Origin: Trujillonella humicola
GTDB taxonomy: Bacteria > Actinomycetota > Actinomycetes > Mycobacteriales > Geodermatophilaceae
Reading direction: 5' to 3'
Length of the DNA stretch: 64,000 bases
NCBI RefSeq assembly: GCF_046233715.1
Contig: NZ_JBJNRJ010000009.1
Span: forward strand, 67,094 to 131,093
In this document: positions 23,998-34,940 of the stretch, in pieces
Position numbering within the stretch: the stretch's first letter is position 1
How the letters are laid out: each line of letters starts with the position of its first letter
Notes under the pieces: model-generated
Seen by the model: only the letters and a program-made list of their open reading frames with translations
Databases searched by the model: none
Told to the model about the DNA's origin: nothing
Made by a program: the position numbers and the translations under genes

Positions 23998-24816
23998 TCA
24001 GCCCGCGCGGCGGGCGGTGAAGCGGCCGTCGGCGCGGTCCAGCCGCAGCGGCAGGGCGAAGGTCTCCGACAGTCCCTCGGCGGTGAGCACGGCCTCCATC
24101 GGGCCGGCCGCCACCACCTCGCCGCCGCGCAGCAGCAGCGCGTGGGTGTAGCCGGGCGGGATCTCCTCGACGTGGTGGGTCACCAGCACCTGGGCCGGCG
24201 CGTACAGGTAGCCGGCGAGGTCGGACAGCCGGGCCACGAGGTCCTCCCGGCCGGCGAGGTCCAGCCCCGCACCCGGCTCGTCCAGCAGCAGCAGCTCCGG
24301 GTCGGGCATGAGCGCCCGCGCGATCTGCACCCGCTTGCGCTCGCCCTCGCTCAGCGTGCCGAACGGGCGGTGGGCGAAGGCGTCGACGCCCCACTGCCGC
24401 ATCAGCATCCCCGCGCGGGTGAGGTCGGCGATCTCGTAGCGCTCCCGCCAGCGGCCCACGACGGCGTAGCCGGCCGAGACGACGACGTCCCCGGTGCGCT
24501 CGCCCGGGCCGATCCGCTGGGCGAGGGCCGCGCTGGTCAGGCCGATGCGCGGGCGCAGCTCGAAGACGTCGACGGCACCGAGGGTCTCCCCCAGCAGCCG
24601 GACCTCGCCGCGGGTCGGGTGCATGTGCGCCGACACCAGCTGCAGCAGCGTCGTCTTGCCGGCGCCGTTGGGCCCCAGCACCACCCAGCGCTCGTCGGCG
24701 CGCACGGTCCAGTCGACCCCGCGCAGCAGGTGGGTCTCGCCGCGGACGACGTCCACACCGCGGACCTCGACGACGGACTCGGCTCCCGAGGCGGGGAACG
24801 GGGCGGTGCTCGACAC
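23998..24816 (-). CDS. Stand-alone ABC transporter ATPase
   Basis: A 272-residue ATPase with Walker A VLGPNGAGKTTLLQLV, signature TLSEGERKRVQIARAL, Walker B LLLLDEPGAGLDLAGRED and the switch region VLVTHHVEEIPPGY. It resembles the YlmA/ModF-type iron- or metal-linked ATPases, but no permease is adjacent. The GTG at 24816 gives VSSTAPFPASGAE; longer starts would overlap the divergent glgX promoter region. The 222 bases between this gene and the enoyl-CoA hydratase contain nothing recognisable. Confidence 0.85.
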   Translation of the reverse strand: MSSTAPFPASGAESVVEVRGVDVVRGETHLLRGVDWTVRADERWVVLGPNGAGKTTLLQLVSAHMHPTRGEVRLLGETLGAVDVFELRPRIGLTSAALAQRIGPGERTGDVVVSAGYAVVGRWRERYEIADLTRAGMLMRQWGVDAFAHRPFGTLSEGERKRVQIARALMPDPELLLLDEPGAGLDLAGREDLVARLSDLAGYLYAPAQVLVTHHVEEIPPGYTHALLLRGGEVVAAGPMEAVLTAEGLSETFALPLRLDRADGRFTARRAG

Positions 24817-24866
24817 GAGGCCATCCAACCAACCCGCCCCGGCCCGCCGGTTGGCAGGATCGGGAG

Positions 24867-27005
<2,139 letters not shown>

Positions 27006-27178
27006 GCCGGGGCCGCCCGGTCAGGACCGCACGACCAGAACCGGGGCGCGACGGGTCGGCGCGCGCCGGGGACGGCGGCGAGCCGGGGTGGACCGGCCGC
27101 GGGGCCCCGGAGGGGCTCCCGGACGGGACACGGGCAGCGGCTCAGCGCAGACCGGGACGGCACGTGGCAGCCCTGTCG

Positions 27179-27240
27179 GCCCCGCTGCAGGGGCCCGCGC
27201 CGAGCTCGCGAGGCGTGGGGGGCAGCGGCGTCCTTCGTCA
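27179..27240. terminator. Stop-proximal hairpin repeat, copy A (glgX/FHA)
   Basis: Minus-strand reading starts with the TGA of the FHA gene, then GAAGGACGCCGCTGCCCCCC. CCGCTGC at 27182-27188 pairs with GCAGCGG at 27222-27228. The inner part has CCACGCCTCGC and GGCGCGGG, shared with copy E after ccrA. It lies between two convergent genes and could act for both. Confidence 0.65.
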
Positions 27241-28224
27241 GTCCTGGGGCTGCTCGAAGGTGATGACCGTCCAGCCCAGCAGCAGGCGGTCGCCGTCGGA
27301 CAGCGGGTGGGCCACCCCCGGCTCGAGCTGGGTCCACTCGGTGGCCTCCGGGCCGGCCACGTGGGTGCCGTTGAGCGAGCCGAGGTCGACCAGCGACACC
27401 TCCCGGCCCTGGCGCTGCACGGCGGCGTGGGCCGAGGAGAGCACGTTCTGGGTGTCGGCGATCGGCACCGGTCGCGCGGACCCGGTGGTGACCAGCTCGT
27501 GGCTGTCGGGGCGCCGGCCGAGGACGAGGTCCTCGTCGACGGTGACGACCAGGCCGTCGTCGAAGCGGAGGATCGGCGCGGCCGGGGCGTCGGGCTTCCA
27601 GAACGCCGTCTCCTCCCCGCCGTCCGGGGCGGCACCCTGCGCGGCGGCGGCCGGGGCGTAGCCCCCGCCGGGCGCGCCGAAGCCCGCGTCGGAGCCGGCG
27701 GAGAACGACGAGGGCGCCTGTGTCGCGCTCGGCGCCACGGCGGCCGAGGGGTGGGCGGCGGCGGCCAGCTGCAGCATCGCGCCGCCGCCGGGCACCGTGC
27801 CCTCGACGAGGTCGTAGGCCACGCCCGGCGGCATGGACGGGACCGGCTGACCGGGACCGACGTAGAGACTGGAGCCCAGCTGGAAGCCGGCGGCCAGCGT
27901 GCACCCGCCCTCGACCTGGTGCCCGGCGACGGGGACGCCGTCCACCGCCGGCTGGCCCTTGCCGGCCCACAGCGCCACGCCCGTGCCGGTGCCGCCCGCG
28001 GCGTCGACGAGGACGACGGCGAAGGACGCCGACCCGCCGCCCAGCGCGGCGACCTCGCCGGCCACCGCGCCCAGCACGCGATCGGCGCCGGGGCCGGACA
28101 CCCCCAGGCAGGCGTGCAGAGCGGCCGTCAGCGCGGGGGCACCGGGAGCGTCCACCCACAGCAGACCGCCGCCGCGACGGGCGACGACGGAGTCTCCGGG
28201 CAGGACTTCACAGCGGTCGGGCAT
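27238..28224 (-). CDS. FHA-domain protein
   Basis: A 328-residue protein. The N-terminal 150 residues form an unrecognised domain (ending FQLGSSLYVGPGQPVPSMPPG), followed by an Ala/Pro-rich linker and a C-terminal FHA domain, about residues 230-325, with LVLGRRPDSHELV, SSAHAAVQ and SLVDLGSLNGTHV. FHA domains bind phosphothreonine and often read Ser/Thr kinase output; the receptor kinase at 16435 is a possible but unproven partner. The stop codon lies within the hairpin repeat. The ATG at 28224 was chosen over longer GTG starts. Confidence 0.85.
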   Translation of the reverse strand: MPDRCEVLPGDSVVARRGGGLLWVDAPGAPALTAALHACLGVSGPGADRVLGAVAGEVAALGGGSASFAVVLVDAAGGTGTGVALWAGKGQPAVDGVPVAGHQVEGGCTLAAGFQLGSSLYVGPGQPVPSMPPGVAYDLVEGTVPGGGAMLQLAAAAHPSAAVAPSATQAPSSFSAGSDAGFGAPGGGYAPAAAAQGAAPDGGEETAFWKPDAPAAPILRFDDGLVVTVDEDLVLGRRPDSHELVTTGSARPVPIADTQNVLSSAHAAVQRQGREVSLVDLGSLNGTHVAGPEATEWTQLEPGVAHPLSDGDRLLLGWTVITFEQPQD

Positions 28225-28356
28225 GCCCGCCAGCCTAGTGACCGAGGACGGAACTCGGCGGTCCGGCGGGCCCGCCACGCCGGTCGCCCCGCCGGACGGC
28301 GGGAACGGTGCGACCGGCGTGGCGGATGTGGTCGTACCTCGGCTCGCGGTCCTCGT

Positions 28357-30906
28357 TCAGGCGGTCACGACGAGGCCGAGCTCCGCGGGGTCGGCGAGGT
28401 GCGCGGAGTGCGGCAGCACGCGCACGGTGTAACCGAAGGCGCCGGTCCGCTCGAGCGGCAGCGTCGCGGTGAACCAGTGCCGGGAGCCGTCGGTGTGCTC
28501 GTGGGCCATGGGCACCGTGGTGACCTCGTGCAGCCCGTCGGCGTCGTCGACCCGTCCGTAGGCGGCCTGGACCTCGACGTCGTCCGGGGTCAGGCCGGGC
28601 AGCTCCACCTCGGCCCGCAGGGCCAGGGTGGTGCCGATCTCGGGGGTGTCCCCCACCCCGGTCGCCTCCACGTGCGCGACCCGGACGGTGGCCCAGCGGT
28701 CGGCCAGCCGGGCCCGCCACGCCGACTCCTCCCGGGCCGGCGCGTAGCCGCCGCCGGCCATGGCCCGGGCCGAGCCGGAGGCGGGCACGTACAGCCGCTG
28801 CACGTAGTCGCGGACCATGCGGGTGGCCAGCACCTTCGGACCGGTCTCGCGCAGCGTGTGCCGGACCATCTCCACCCACCGGCTGGGGATGCCGTCGCGG
28901 TCGGTCTCGTAGAAGCGCGGGATGACCTGCGTGCCCAGCAGCTCGTAGATCGCCCGGGCCTCGACGTCGTCGCGCCGGTCGGGGTCGGCGACGCCGTCGG
29001 CGGTCGGGATGGCCCAGCCGTTCTGGCCGTCGAACCACTCGTCCCACCAGCCGTCGCGGATGGAGAGGTTGAGCCCGCCGTTGAGCGCGGCCTTCATCCC
29101 CGACGTGCCGCACGCCTCCAGCGGGCGCAACGGGTTGTTCAGCCAGACGTCGCAGCCCCAGTACAGGTACCGGGCCATGCCGATGTCGTATCCCGGCAGG
29201 AAGGCGATCCGGTGCCGGACGGCGGGGTCGTCGGCGAACTTGACCATCTGCTGGATGAGCTGCTTGCCGCCGTCGTCGGCCGGGTGGCTCTTGCCGGCGA
29301 TGACCAGCTGCACGGGCCGCTCGGCGTCCAGCAGCAGCGCCCGCAGCCGCTCGGGGTCGCGCAGCATGAGCGTCAGCCGCTTGTAGCTGGGCACGCGCCG
29401 GGCGAAGCCGATGGTCAGCACGTCGGGGTCGAACGCGGTGTCGGTCCAGCCGACCTCGGCCTCGGCCGCGCCCCGCGACAGCGCGGTCTCCCGCAGCCGG
29501 CGGCGCACCTCGTCGACCAGCCGGCCGCGCAGCATGCGGCGGGTGTTCCACAGGTCGCCGGCCGGGATCCGGTCGACGCCGTCGAAGGACGCCGGGCCCT
29601 CGCTCCCCAACGGGTCGCCGGAGCCGGAGCTCTGCGTGCCGAGGTCGACCAGCTCCCGGGCGGTCCAGGTGGGGGCGTGCACGCCGTTGGTGATCGAGGA
29701 GATGGGCACGTCGGACTCGTCGAAGCCCGGCCAGAGACCGCTGAACATCCCCCGGCTGACGTGCCCGTGCAACCGGCTCACGCCGTTGGCGCGCTGGCCC
29801 AGCCGCAGGCCCATGTGGGCCATGTTGAACTTCGCCGGGTCGTCCTCGGCGCCGAGCGGGATCAGGTGCTCCAGCGGGACGCCGAAACCGGCGAAGTACC
29901 GCTCGATCAGCGCCCGCGGGAAGCGGTCGATGCCGGCCGGCACCGGGGTGTGGGTGGTGAACACCGTGCCGGCGCGGACGGCCTGCAGCGCCTCGGGGAA
30001 CGACAGCCCGTGGGACTCGGTGAGCTCGCGGATCCGCTCCACCCCCTGGAAGCCGGCGTGGCCCTCGTTGGCGTGGAACACCTCCGGCGCCGGGGTCCCG
30101 GTGAGCTGGCAGTACGCCCGCAGCGCCCGGACGCCGCCGATGCCCAGCAGCATCTCCTGGCGCAGCCGGTGGTCCTCGTCGCCGCCGTACAGCCGGTCGG
30201 TGACCCCGCGCTCGGCCGGGGCGTTCTCCTCGATGTCGCTGTCGAGCAGCAGCAGGGAGACCCGGCCGACCTGGGCCCGCCACACGTGGGCGTGCAGCGC
30301 GCGCCCCTCGGGCAGCGGGACGTGCACGACGACGGCGGACCCGTCGGACTGGCGCAGCAGCTTGACCGGCAGGCCGTGCGGGTCCAGCGAGGGGTAGTGC
30401 TCCAGCTGCCAGCCGTCGGCCGACAGCCCCTGCTCGAAGTAGCCGGCCCGGTACAGCAGCCCCACGCCGATCAGCGGCACCCCGAGGTCGGAGGCGGCCT
30501 TGAGGTGGTCCCCGGCCAGGATGCCCAGGCCGCCGGAGTACTGCGGCAGCACCTCGGTGATGCCGAACTCCGCGCTGAAGTAGGCGATCGACGCCGGCGC
30601 GTCCTCCCCCAGCGACTGGTACCAGTGCGGGCCCGACAGGTACTCCTCCAGGTCGTCGACCGCGTCCTGCAGGCGGCGCACGAAGCGCCGGTCCCTGGCC
30701 AGCGTGGCCAGCCGCTCGGCGGAGACCTCGCCGAGCACCTTCACCGGATCGCCGCCGCAGGTCTGCCAGAGCTCGGGATCGAGGGCCTCGAACAGGTCCC
30801 GGGTCTCCGGGTGCCAGGACCACCGGAGGTTCATGACGAGTTGGGCGAGCGGCATCAGCTCCTCGGGGAGGGATGCCCGGACCGTGAACCGACGGAGAGC
30901 ACGCAC
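28357..30906 (-). CDS. glgP: Alpha-glucan (glycogen) phosphorylase
   Basis: An 849-residue GT35 phosphorylase that releases glucose-1-phosphate from alpha-1,4-glucan. Landmarks: LVMNLRWSWHPETRDLFEAL, the N-terminal domain of the short type, IAYFSAEFGITEVLPQYSGGLGIL (seen in two parts), HANEGHAGF, and the PLP-lysine segment CGTSGMKAALNGGLNLSIRDGWWDEW near residue 600. GTG start. Order glgP-glgE-glgB resembles M. tuberculosis Rv1328c-Rv1326c, but here the strands are divergent and an iron transporter lies between. Only 46 bases separate it from the upstream iron ATPase gene on the same strand, so read-through from the iron operon is possible. Confidence 0.95.
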   Translation of the reverse strand: MRALRRFTVRASLPEELMPLAQLVMNLRWSWHPETRDLFEALDPELWQTCGGDPVKVLGEVSAERLATLARDRRFVRRLQDAVDDLEEYLSGPHWYQSLGEDAPASIAYFSAEFGITEVLPQYSGGLGILAGDHLKAASDLGVPLIGVGLLYRAGYFEQGLSADGWQLEHYPSLDPHGLPVKLLRQSDGSAVVVHVPLPEGRALHAHVWRAQVGRVSLLLLDSDIEENAPAERGVTDRLYGGDEDHRLRQEMLLGIGGVRALRAYCQLTGTPAPEVFHANEGHAGFQGVERIRELTESHGLSFPEALQAVRAGTVFTTHTPVPAGIDRFPRALIERYFAGFGVPLEHLIPLGAEDDPAKFNMAHMGLRLGQRANGVSRLHGHVSRGMFSGLWPGFDESDVPISSITNGVHAPTWTARELVDLGTQSSGSGDPLGSEGPASFDGVDRIPAGDLWNTRRMLRGRLVDEVRRRLRETALSRGAAEAEVGWTDTAFDPDVLTIGFARRVPSYKRLTLMLRDPERLRALLLDAERPVQLVIAGKSHPADDGGKQLIQQMVKFADDPAVRHRIAFLPGYDIGMARYLYWGCDVWLNNPLRPLEACGTSGMKAALNGGLNLSIRDGWWDEWFDGQNGWAIPTADGVADPDRRDDVEARAIYELLGTQVIPRFYETDRDGIPSRWVEMVRHTLRETGPKVLATRMVRDYVQRLYVPASGSARAMAGGGYAPAREESAWRARLADRWATVRVAHVEATGVGDTPEIGTTLALRAEVELPGLTPDDVEVQAAYGRVDDADGLHEVTTVPMAHEHTDGSRHWFTATLPLERTGAFGYTVRVLPHSAHLADPAELGLVVTA

Positions 30907-30952
30907 CGGCCGAGACTATCCATGTCGGGGCCTCCGCTCCCGCCGACGGCGG

Positions 30953-32017
30953 TCAGGCGGTCAGGTAGACGCGGGCCGGGCCGGCGACCCGCACGGACAC
31001 GGCAGAACCGGACGCGCGATCCCTGCTGCGCTCGCGGACGGTGAAGTGCTCCACCCCGCCGGGCCCGCTGACCGCGATCCGGACCAGCGAGTCGGCTCCG
31101 GCGAAGACGACCGACCCCACGGTCGCCGGCACGCCGCCGGAGGCGCCGGGTTCGCCCAGCTCCACCTGTTCCGGCCGGAGCAGCGCCCGCACCGCCGCAC
31201 CGGCGCACGTGACGTCCTCCGCGACCGGGAGCTCGCCCAGGACGGTGCGCACGCCACCGGGGACGGCGGTCCCGGGCAGGACGATCGACTCGCCGACGAA
31301 CGTCGCCACCCCCAGGTCGACCGGCTCGCGGTACAGGGTGGCCGGAGCAGCGGCCTGGACGACCCGGCCGTGCCGGAGGACGGCGACGAGGTCCGCCGAG
31401 GACAGCGCCTCCTGCTGGTCGTGCGTGACGAGGACCGCGGTGGCCCCGTCCGCGGCGAGCGCGGCCCGGACGTCGGCGCGCAGGTCGGCCCGCAGCCCGG
31501 CGTCCAGCGCGCTGAACGGCTCGTCGAGCAGGACCAGCGCCGGTCGTGGCGCGAGCGCGCGCGCGACGGCCACCCGCTGCTGCTGGCCGCCGGAGAGCTC
31601 GTGCGGCATGCGCTCGCCGAGCCCCTCGAGCCCCACCAGCCGGAGCGCCTCGGCCACGCGGCCGGTCCGCCGCTCGGCCCGGGAGAGGCCGAAGGCGACG
31701 TTCTCCCCCAGGGACAGGTGCGGGAACAGCGCCCCCTCCTGCGGGACCACGCCCACCCGCCGGCGCTCCGGCGGCAGGTGGACCTCCGGGCCGGCGACCG
31801 TCCGGCCACCCACGGTGATCGTGCCCGAGTCCGGCCGCTCGAACCCCGCGATCAGGCGCAGCAGCGTGGTCTTCCCGCAGCCGGAGGGGCCCAGCACGGC
31901 CGTCAGGCTCCCCTGCGGCACGGCGAGGCTCGCCCCGTCGAGGACCGGCACCGGCCCGTAGGCCTTGACCAGCCCGTCGACGACCAGCCCGGCGCCGGGA
32001 TCACCGCGGTCAGCCAC
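30953..32017 (-). CDS. Iron(III) ABC importer ATPase, FbpC-like
   Basis: A 354-residue ATPase: Walker A VLGPSGCGKTTLLRLIAG, Q-loop GVVPQEGALFPHLS, signature ELSGGQQQRVAVARAL, Walker B LVLLDEPFSALDAGL and switch VLVTHDQQEAL, then a TOBE-like C-terminal region. The GTG start at 32017 lies within the last codons of the permease gene (8-base overlap). Third gene of the iron operon; its end is 46 bases from the start of glgP. Confidence 0.9.
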   Translation of the reverse strand: MADRGDPGAGLVVDGLVKAYGPVPVLDGASLAVPQGSLTAVLGPSGCGKTTLLRLIAGFERPDSGTITVGGRTVAGPEVHLPPERRRVGVVPQEGALFPHLSLGENVAFGLSRAERRTGRVAEALRLVGLEGLGERMPHELSGGQQQRVAVARALAPRPALVLLDEPFSALDAGLRADLRADVRAALAADGATAVLVTHDQQEALSSADLVAVLRHGRVVQAAAPATLYREPVDLGVATFVGESIVLPGTAVPGGVRTVLGELPVAEDVTCAGAAVRALLRPEQVELGEPGASGGVPATVGSVVFAGADSLVRIAVSGPGGVEHFTVRERSRDRASGSAVSVRVAGPARVYLTA

Positions 32018-33647
32018 GACGCCCCTGCCACCAGACGAGCAACCCGCCCGGAACCGCCGCGAGCAGCACGATGAGGGCGGCATACGGCGCGGCCGCGGCG
32101 TACTGCCCGACGCCCGTGGTCGTCCACAGCCGCATCGCCAGGGTCTCCGTCCCGGTGGGGTGCAGCACCAGCGTGGCAGTGAGCTCCTTGAGGCCGGACA
32201 GGAGCACGAGGAGGGCGCCGGCCGCGATCCCGGGTGCGGCCAGCGGGAGTGTGACCGCCCGGAGCACCTGGCTCGGGCTCCGGCCGAGTGACCGAGCCGC
32301 CTCCTCCAGGACCGGCGGGCACTGGGCGGCCGAGGCACGGATCGCCCCGACCGCCAGGGGGAGGAAGAGGATCGCGTAGGCCAGGACCAGCAGGGCGGGG
32401 CTGAGGTAGACGGCCGGCGCGTGCCGCACCGAGAGGTAGACCAGCGACAGGGCGACGACGATCGCCGGCACGGCGTGCGGCAGCCAGCTACCCGCCTCGA
32501 GAGCGCGCGCGGTGCGCCCCGCGTGGCGCCCGGCCAGCAGGCCCACCGGCAGCGCGAGCACGAGGGTCAGCACCATGCCGGCGACCGCGTACCCCGCCGT
32601 CGTCACGGCCGCCGATGCCAGCCGGGAGCCGTCCAGGTCGCTGGACCGGCCGACCGTCAGCCACCACCCCAGGCTGGCCAGGGGGACCCCCAGCGCGGCG
32701 ACGAGCACGAGTCCCAGGGCCGCCGGAGCAGCCAGCCGGGCGGCGCCGGCCAGACATCGCGGCCTCGGACGGCGACCGGCGCCGCCGCCCAGGCGGGCGA
32801 ACCGGGCCCGCCCCCGGCTGCGCAGCTCGGCCAGGACGACGATGCCGGTCACGGCCACCAGCAGCAGGGACAGGGTCGTGGGCACGAGCCGCGTGAAGCT
32901 GTTCTCCATCGAGGTCGCGATCGAGCGCGTGAGCGTGTCGACCCGCATGATCGACACCGAGCCGAAGTCGGCCAGGACGTACGTGACGACCAGCAGGGTG
33001 CCGGCCGCGGCCGCCGGGCGCAGCTGGGGAACGGTCACCCGGCGGAAGGCCGCCCACGGGCCGCGCCCCGACGACCGGGCCACCTCCTCCCATGCCGGAT
33101 CCAACCCGCGGAGCGCGGCCGCGACGGGCAGGTAGACGTAGGGGTAGCAGCAGAGCGTGAGGACCAGGGCGGCTCCCCAGAACCCCCGCACCGCCGGCGC
33201 GGCAGCCAGCCAGGTGTAGGCGGCCACGTAGGACGGCACCGCGAGCGGCAGTGCCAGCGCGAGCGCGAGGACCCGGCGCCCCGGGAAGTCGTGCCGCTCG
33301 ACCAGCCACGCGGCGCCCGACCCCACGGCGAGGCTGCCCGCGGCGACCACGGCCGCGAGCGCCAGGGTGACGCCGAACAGCTCCAGGGTGCGGGGGCGGA
33401 GGAGGACGTCGAGCATCTCCCCGGCGTTGGCCCCCGCCGCCATGGCGACGAGGTGCCCCAGCGGCAGCACCGCGACCGCGCAGCTGAGCACGGCCGGGAT
33501 CAGCAGCAACCGGGGCAGCCTCCGGCGCGCGCTCCGGCGGACCCCGCGTGGCGGCGGGAGGACCGACGGCGCGACCCCACCGGCGCCGGCATCGAGGATG
33601 CCGGCGCCGGTCGGGGCGGTGCGTACGGCGAGGTCGGCGTCGGTCAG
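32010..33647 (-). CDS. Iron(III) ABC importer permease, two fused domains (FbpB-like)
   Basis: A permease of about 545 residues with two BPD_transp_1 domains in one chain, about 12 helices, as in FbpB/SfuB. Each half has an EAA-like loop: LDPAWEEVARSSGRGPWAAF and CPPVLEEAARSLGRSPSQVL. No ATG, GTG or TTG precedes the first helix closely. The start taken is CTG at 33645-33647, overlapping the receptor stop as CTGA, the same arrangement as at 21684. The N-terminal 38 residues are then Pro/Arg-rich. A TTG at 33509 with GGAGG 9 bases upstream is the alternative. Confidence 0.82.
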   Translation of the reverse strand: MTDADLAVRTAPTGAGILDAGAGGVAPSVLPPPRGVRRSARRRLPRLLLIPAVLSCAVAVLPLGHLVAMAAGANAGEMLDVLLRPRTLELFGVTLALAAVVAAGSLAVGSGAAWLVERHDFPGRRVLALALALPLAVPSYVAAYTWLAAAPAVRGFWGAALVLTLCCYPYVYLPVAAALRGLDPAWEEVARSSGRGPWAAFRRVTVPQLRPAAAAGTLLVVTYVLADFGSVSIMRVDTLTRSIATSMENSFTRLVPTTLSLLLVAVTGIVVLAELRSRGRARFARLGGGAGRRPRPRCLAGAARLAAPAALGLVLVAALGVPLASLGWWLTVGRSSDLDGSRLASAAVTTAGYAVAGMVLTLVLALPVGLLAGRHAGRTARALEAGSWLPHAVPAIVVALSLVYLSVRHAPAVYLSPALLVLAYAILFLPLAVGAIRASAAQCPPVLEEAARSLGRSPSQVLRAVTLPLAAPGIAAGALLVLLSGLKELTATLVLHPTGTETLAMRLWTTTGVGQYAAAAPYAALIVLLAAVPGGLLVWWQGRRG

Positions 33648-34768
33648 GTCAGACCCACCCGGTCCAGCAGCTCGAGGGTCTGCGACAAGGAGGCCAGGTC
33701 GTCGAGGTCGATGGCGGGGGCCTGCAGCGCGTCGAGCGGCGGCAGCTGCGCCTCGGCCGACACCGAGTCGGTCATCGGGTACTCGTACGTCTCCTGAGCG
33801 AAGTACTCCTGCGCCCGGTCGCTGAGGAGGAAGGCCACGAGCGCGGTGGCGTCCTCCGCCCGGTCGGTGGAGCTGATCACCCCGGACCCGCTGACGTTGA
33901 CCAGCGAGCCCGCGGCCCCGTCCTGCAGGTAGGCCAGCTGGACCTGCACGTTCTCCACCCCGACCTCGGCGGCGAGCTCGAACCAGTAGTAGTGGTTGAT
34001 CAGGCCCATCGGCAGCTGTCCGGAGTCGACGGCCGTGAGGATGTCGCCGTTGCCGTCGAACGTCTGCGCGTCGTTGTCCACGAGGGCGCGGAGGAACTCC
34101 TCGGCGGCCTCCTCGCCCTCCAGCTGGCGCAGCGCGGTCACGAAGGCCTGGAACGAGGCGTTCCCCGGCGCGATGCCGAGCTGCCCGGCGAAGCGCGGGT
34201 CGACCAGGTCCGCGGTGTCCCGGGGCAGCTCCGCCTCGGCGATCAGGTCGGGGTTGTAGGCGACGACGCGCGCCCGCCCGGTCACCGGGACCCAGCGGCC
34301 GTCCTCGTCCGCGTAGGCCTCGAAGGTCTGTCCGGTGAGCTCCGCGGGAAGGTCCGCCAGGCAGTCGGAGTCCCCGAGCGCCCCGAGCGCACCGGCGTCC
34401 TGCAGCAGCACGACGTCGGCCGGGCTCTCCGCGCCCTCGGCGAGGATCTGTGCCGTGATCGAGGAGGTCGACCCGTACCGGACCGCCAGCTCGATGCCCG
34501 TCTCGGCGGTGAACTCCTCGAGGATCGGCGCGACGAGCTGCTCGTTGCGACCGGAGTACACGACCAGAGCGTCCCCGTCGACGGGCGAGGCCGACGCCTC
34601 GGGGTCCACCTCGCCGTACTCGACGGCCCCGGCCCGGCACGTGGTCTCCGCGGCCGAGGCGCCCCCCTCGTCGTCGGAGGCGTCGCCGCACGCCGCGAGA
34701 CCCAGGGCGAGGAGGCCCGCCCCGGCGGCGGCCACGGCACGTGGGGAACGGGTGGGGTGAGCGCGCAC
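33644..34768 (-). CDS. Iron(III) ABC importer binding lipoprotein, FbpA-like
   Basis: A 374-residue receptor with a lipoprotein signal ending in LGLAAC (Cys27). The domain opens with LVVYSGRNEQLVAPILEEFTAETGIELAVRY, typical of ferric-binding proteins, and has INHYYWFELAAEV containing the tyrosine pair that binds ferric iron in FbpA. The GTG at 34768 has GGAG with a 5-base spacer; a GTG at 34792 has none. An IdeR/DtxR-type box lies 41-59 bases upstream, so repression by iron is expected. Confidence 0.9.
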   Translation of the reverse strand: MRAHPTRSPRAVAAAGAGLLALGLAACGDASDDEGGASAAETTCRAGAVEYGEVDPEASASPVDGDALVVYSGRNEQLVAPILEEFTAETGIELAVRYGSTSSITAQILAEGAESPADVVLLQDAGALGALGDSDCLADLPAELTGQTFEAYADEDGRWVPVTGRARVVAYNPDLIAEAELPRDTADLVDPRFAGQLGIAPGNASFQAFVTALRQLEGEEAAEEFLRALVDNDAQTFDGNGDILTAVDSGQLPMGLINHYYWFELAAEVGVENVQVQLAYLQDGAAGSLVNVSGSGVISSTDRAEDATALVAFLLSDRAQEYFAQETYEYPMTDSVSAEAQLPPLDALQAPAIDLDDLASLSQTLELLDRVGLT

Positions 34769-34808
34769 GAGAACTCCGTTGTCATCGGCCACTGTCGGTC
34801 AGCGACGG

Positions 34809-34827
34809 TGAGGTGAGGCTAACCGAA
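34809..34827 (-). promoter_or_regulatory. IdeR/DtxR-type iron box
   Basis: On the minus strand the sequence is TTCGGTTAGCCTCACCTCA, matching 16 of 19 positions of the consensus TTAGGTTAGSCTAACCTAA. It lies 41-59 bases upstream of the iron receptor start. It also falls 113 bases upstream of the divergent glgE start. Confidence 0.8.
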
Positions 34828-34940
34828 CCACTCGGTGAGCGACCCGGCAGGCCCCCGGGCACGGGGCCACCGGTGCGGGTCCGGCGGCCGCGATCCGTCC
34901 CGACGTGCCCGACCCACGCCCTCTCGCTAGCGTGATCGCG

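Noticed and set aside
33648..34691. Upstream extension of the iron permease frame
   Set aside because: It runs through the receptor gene in another frame and is Arg/Gly-rich, with no membrane character.
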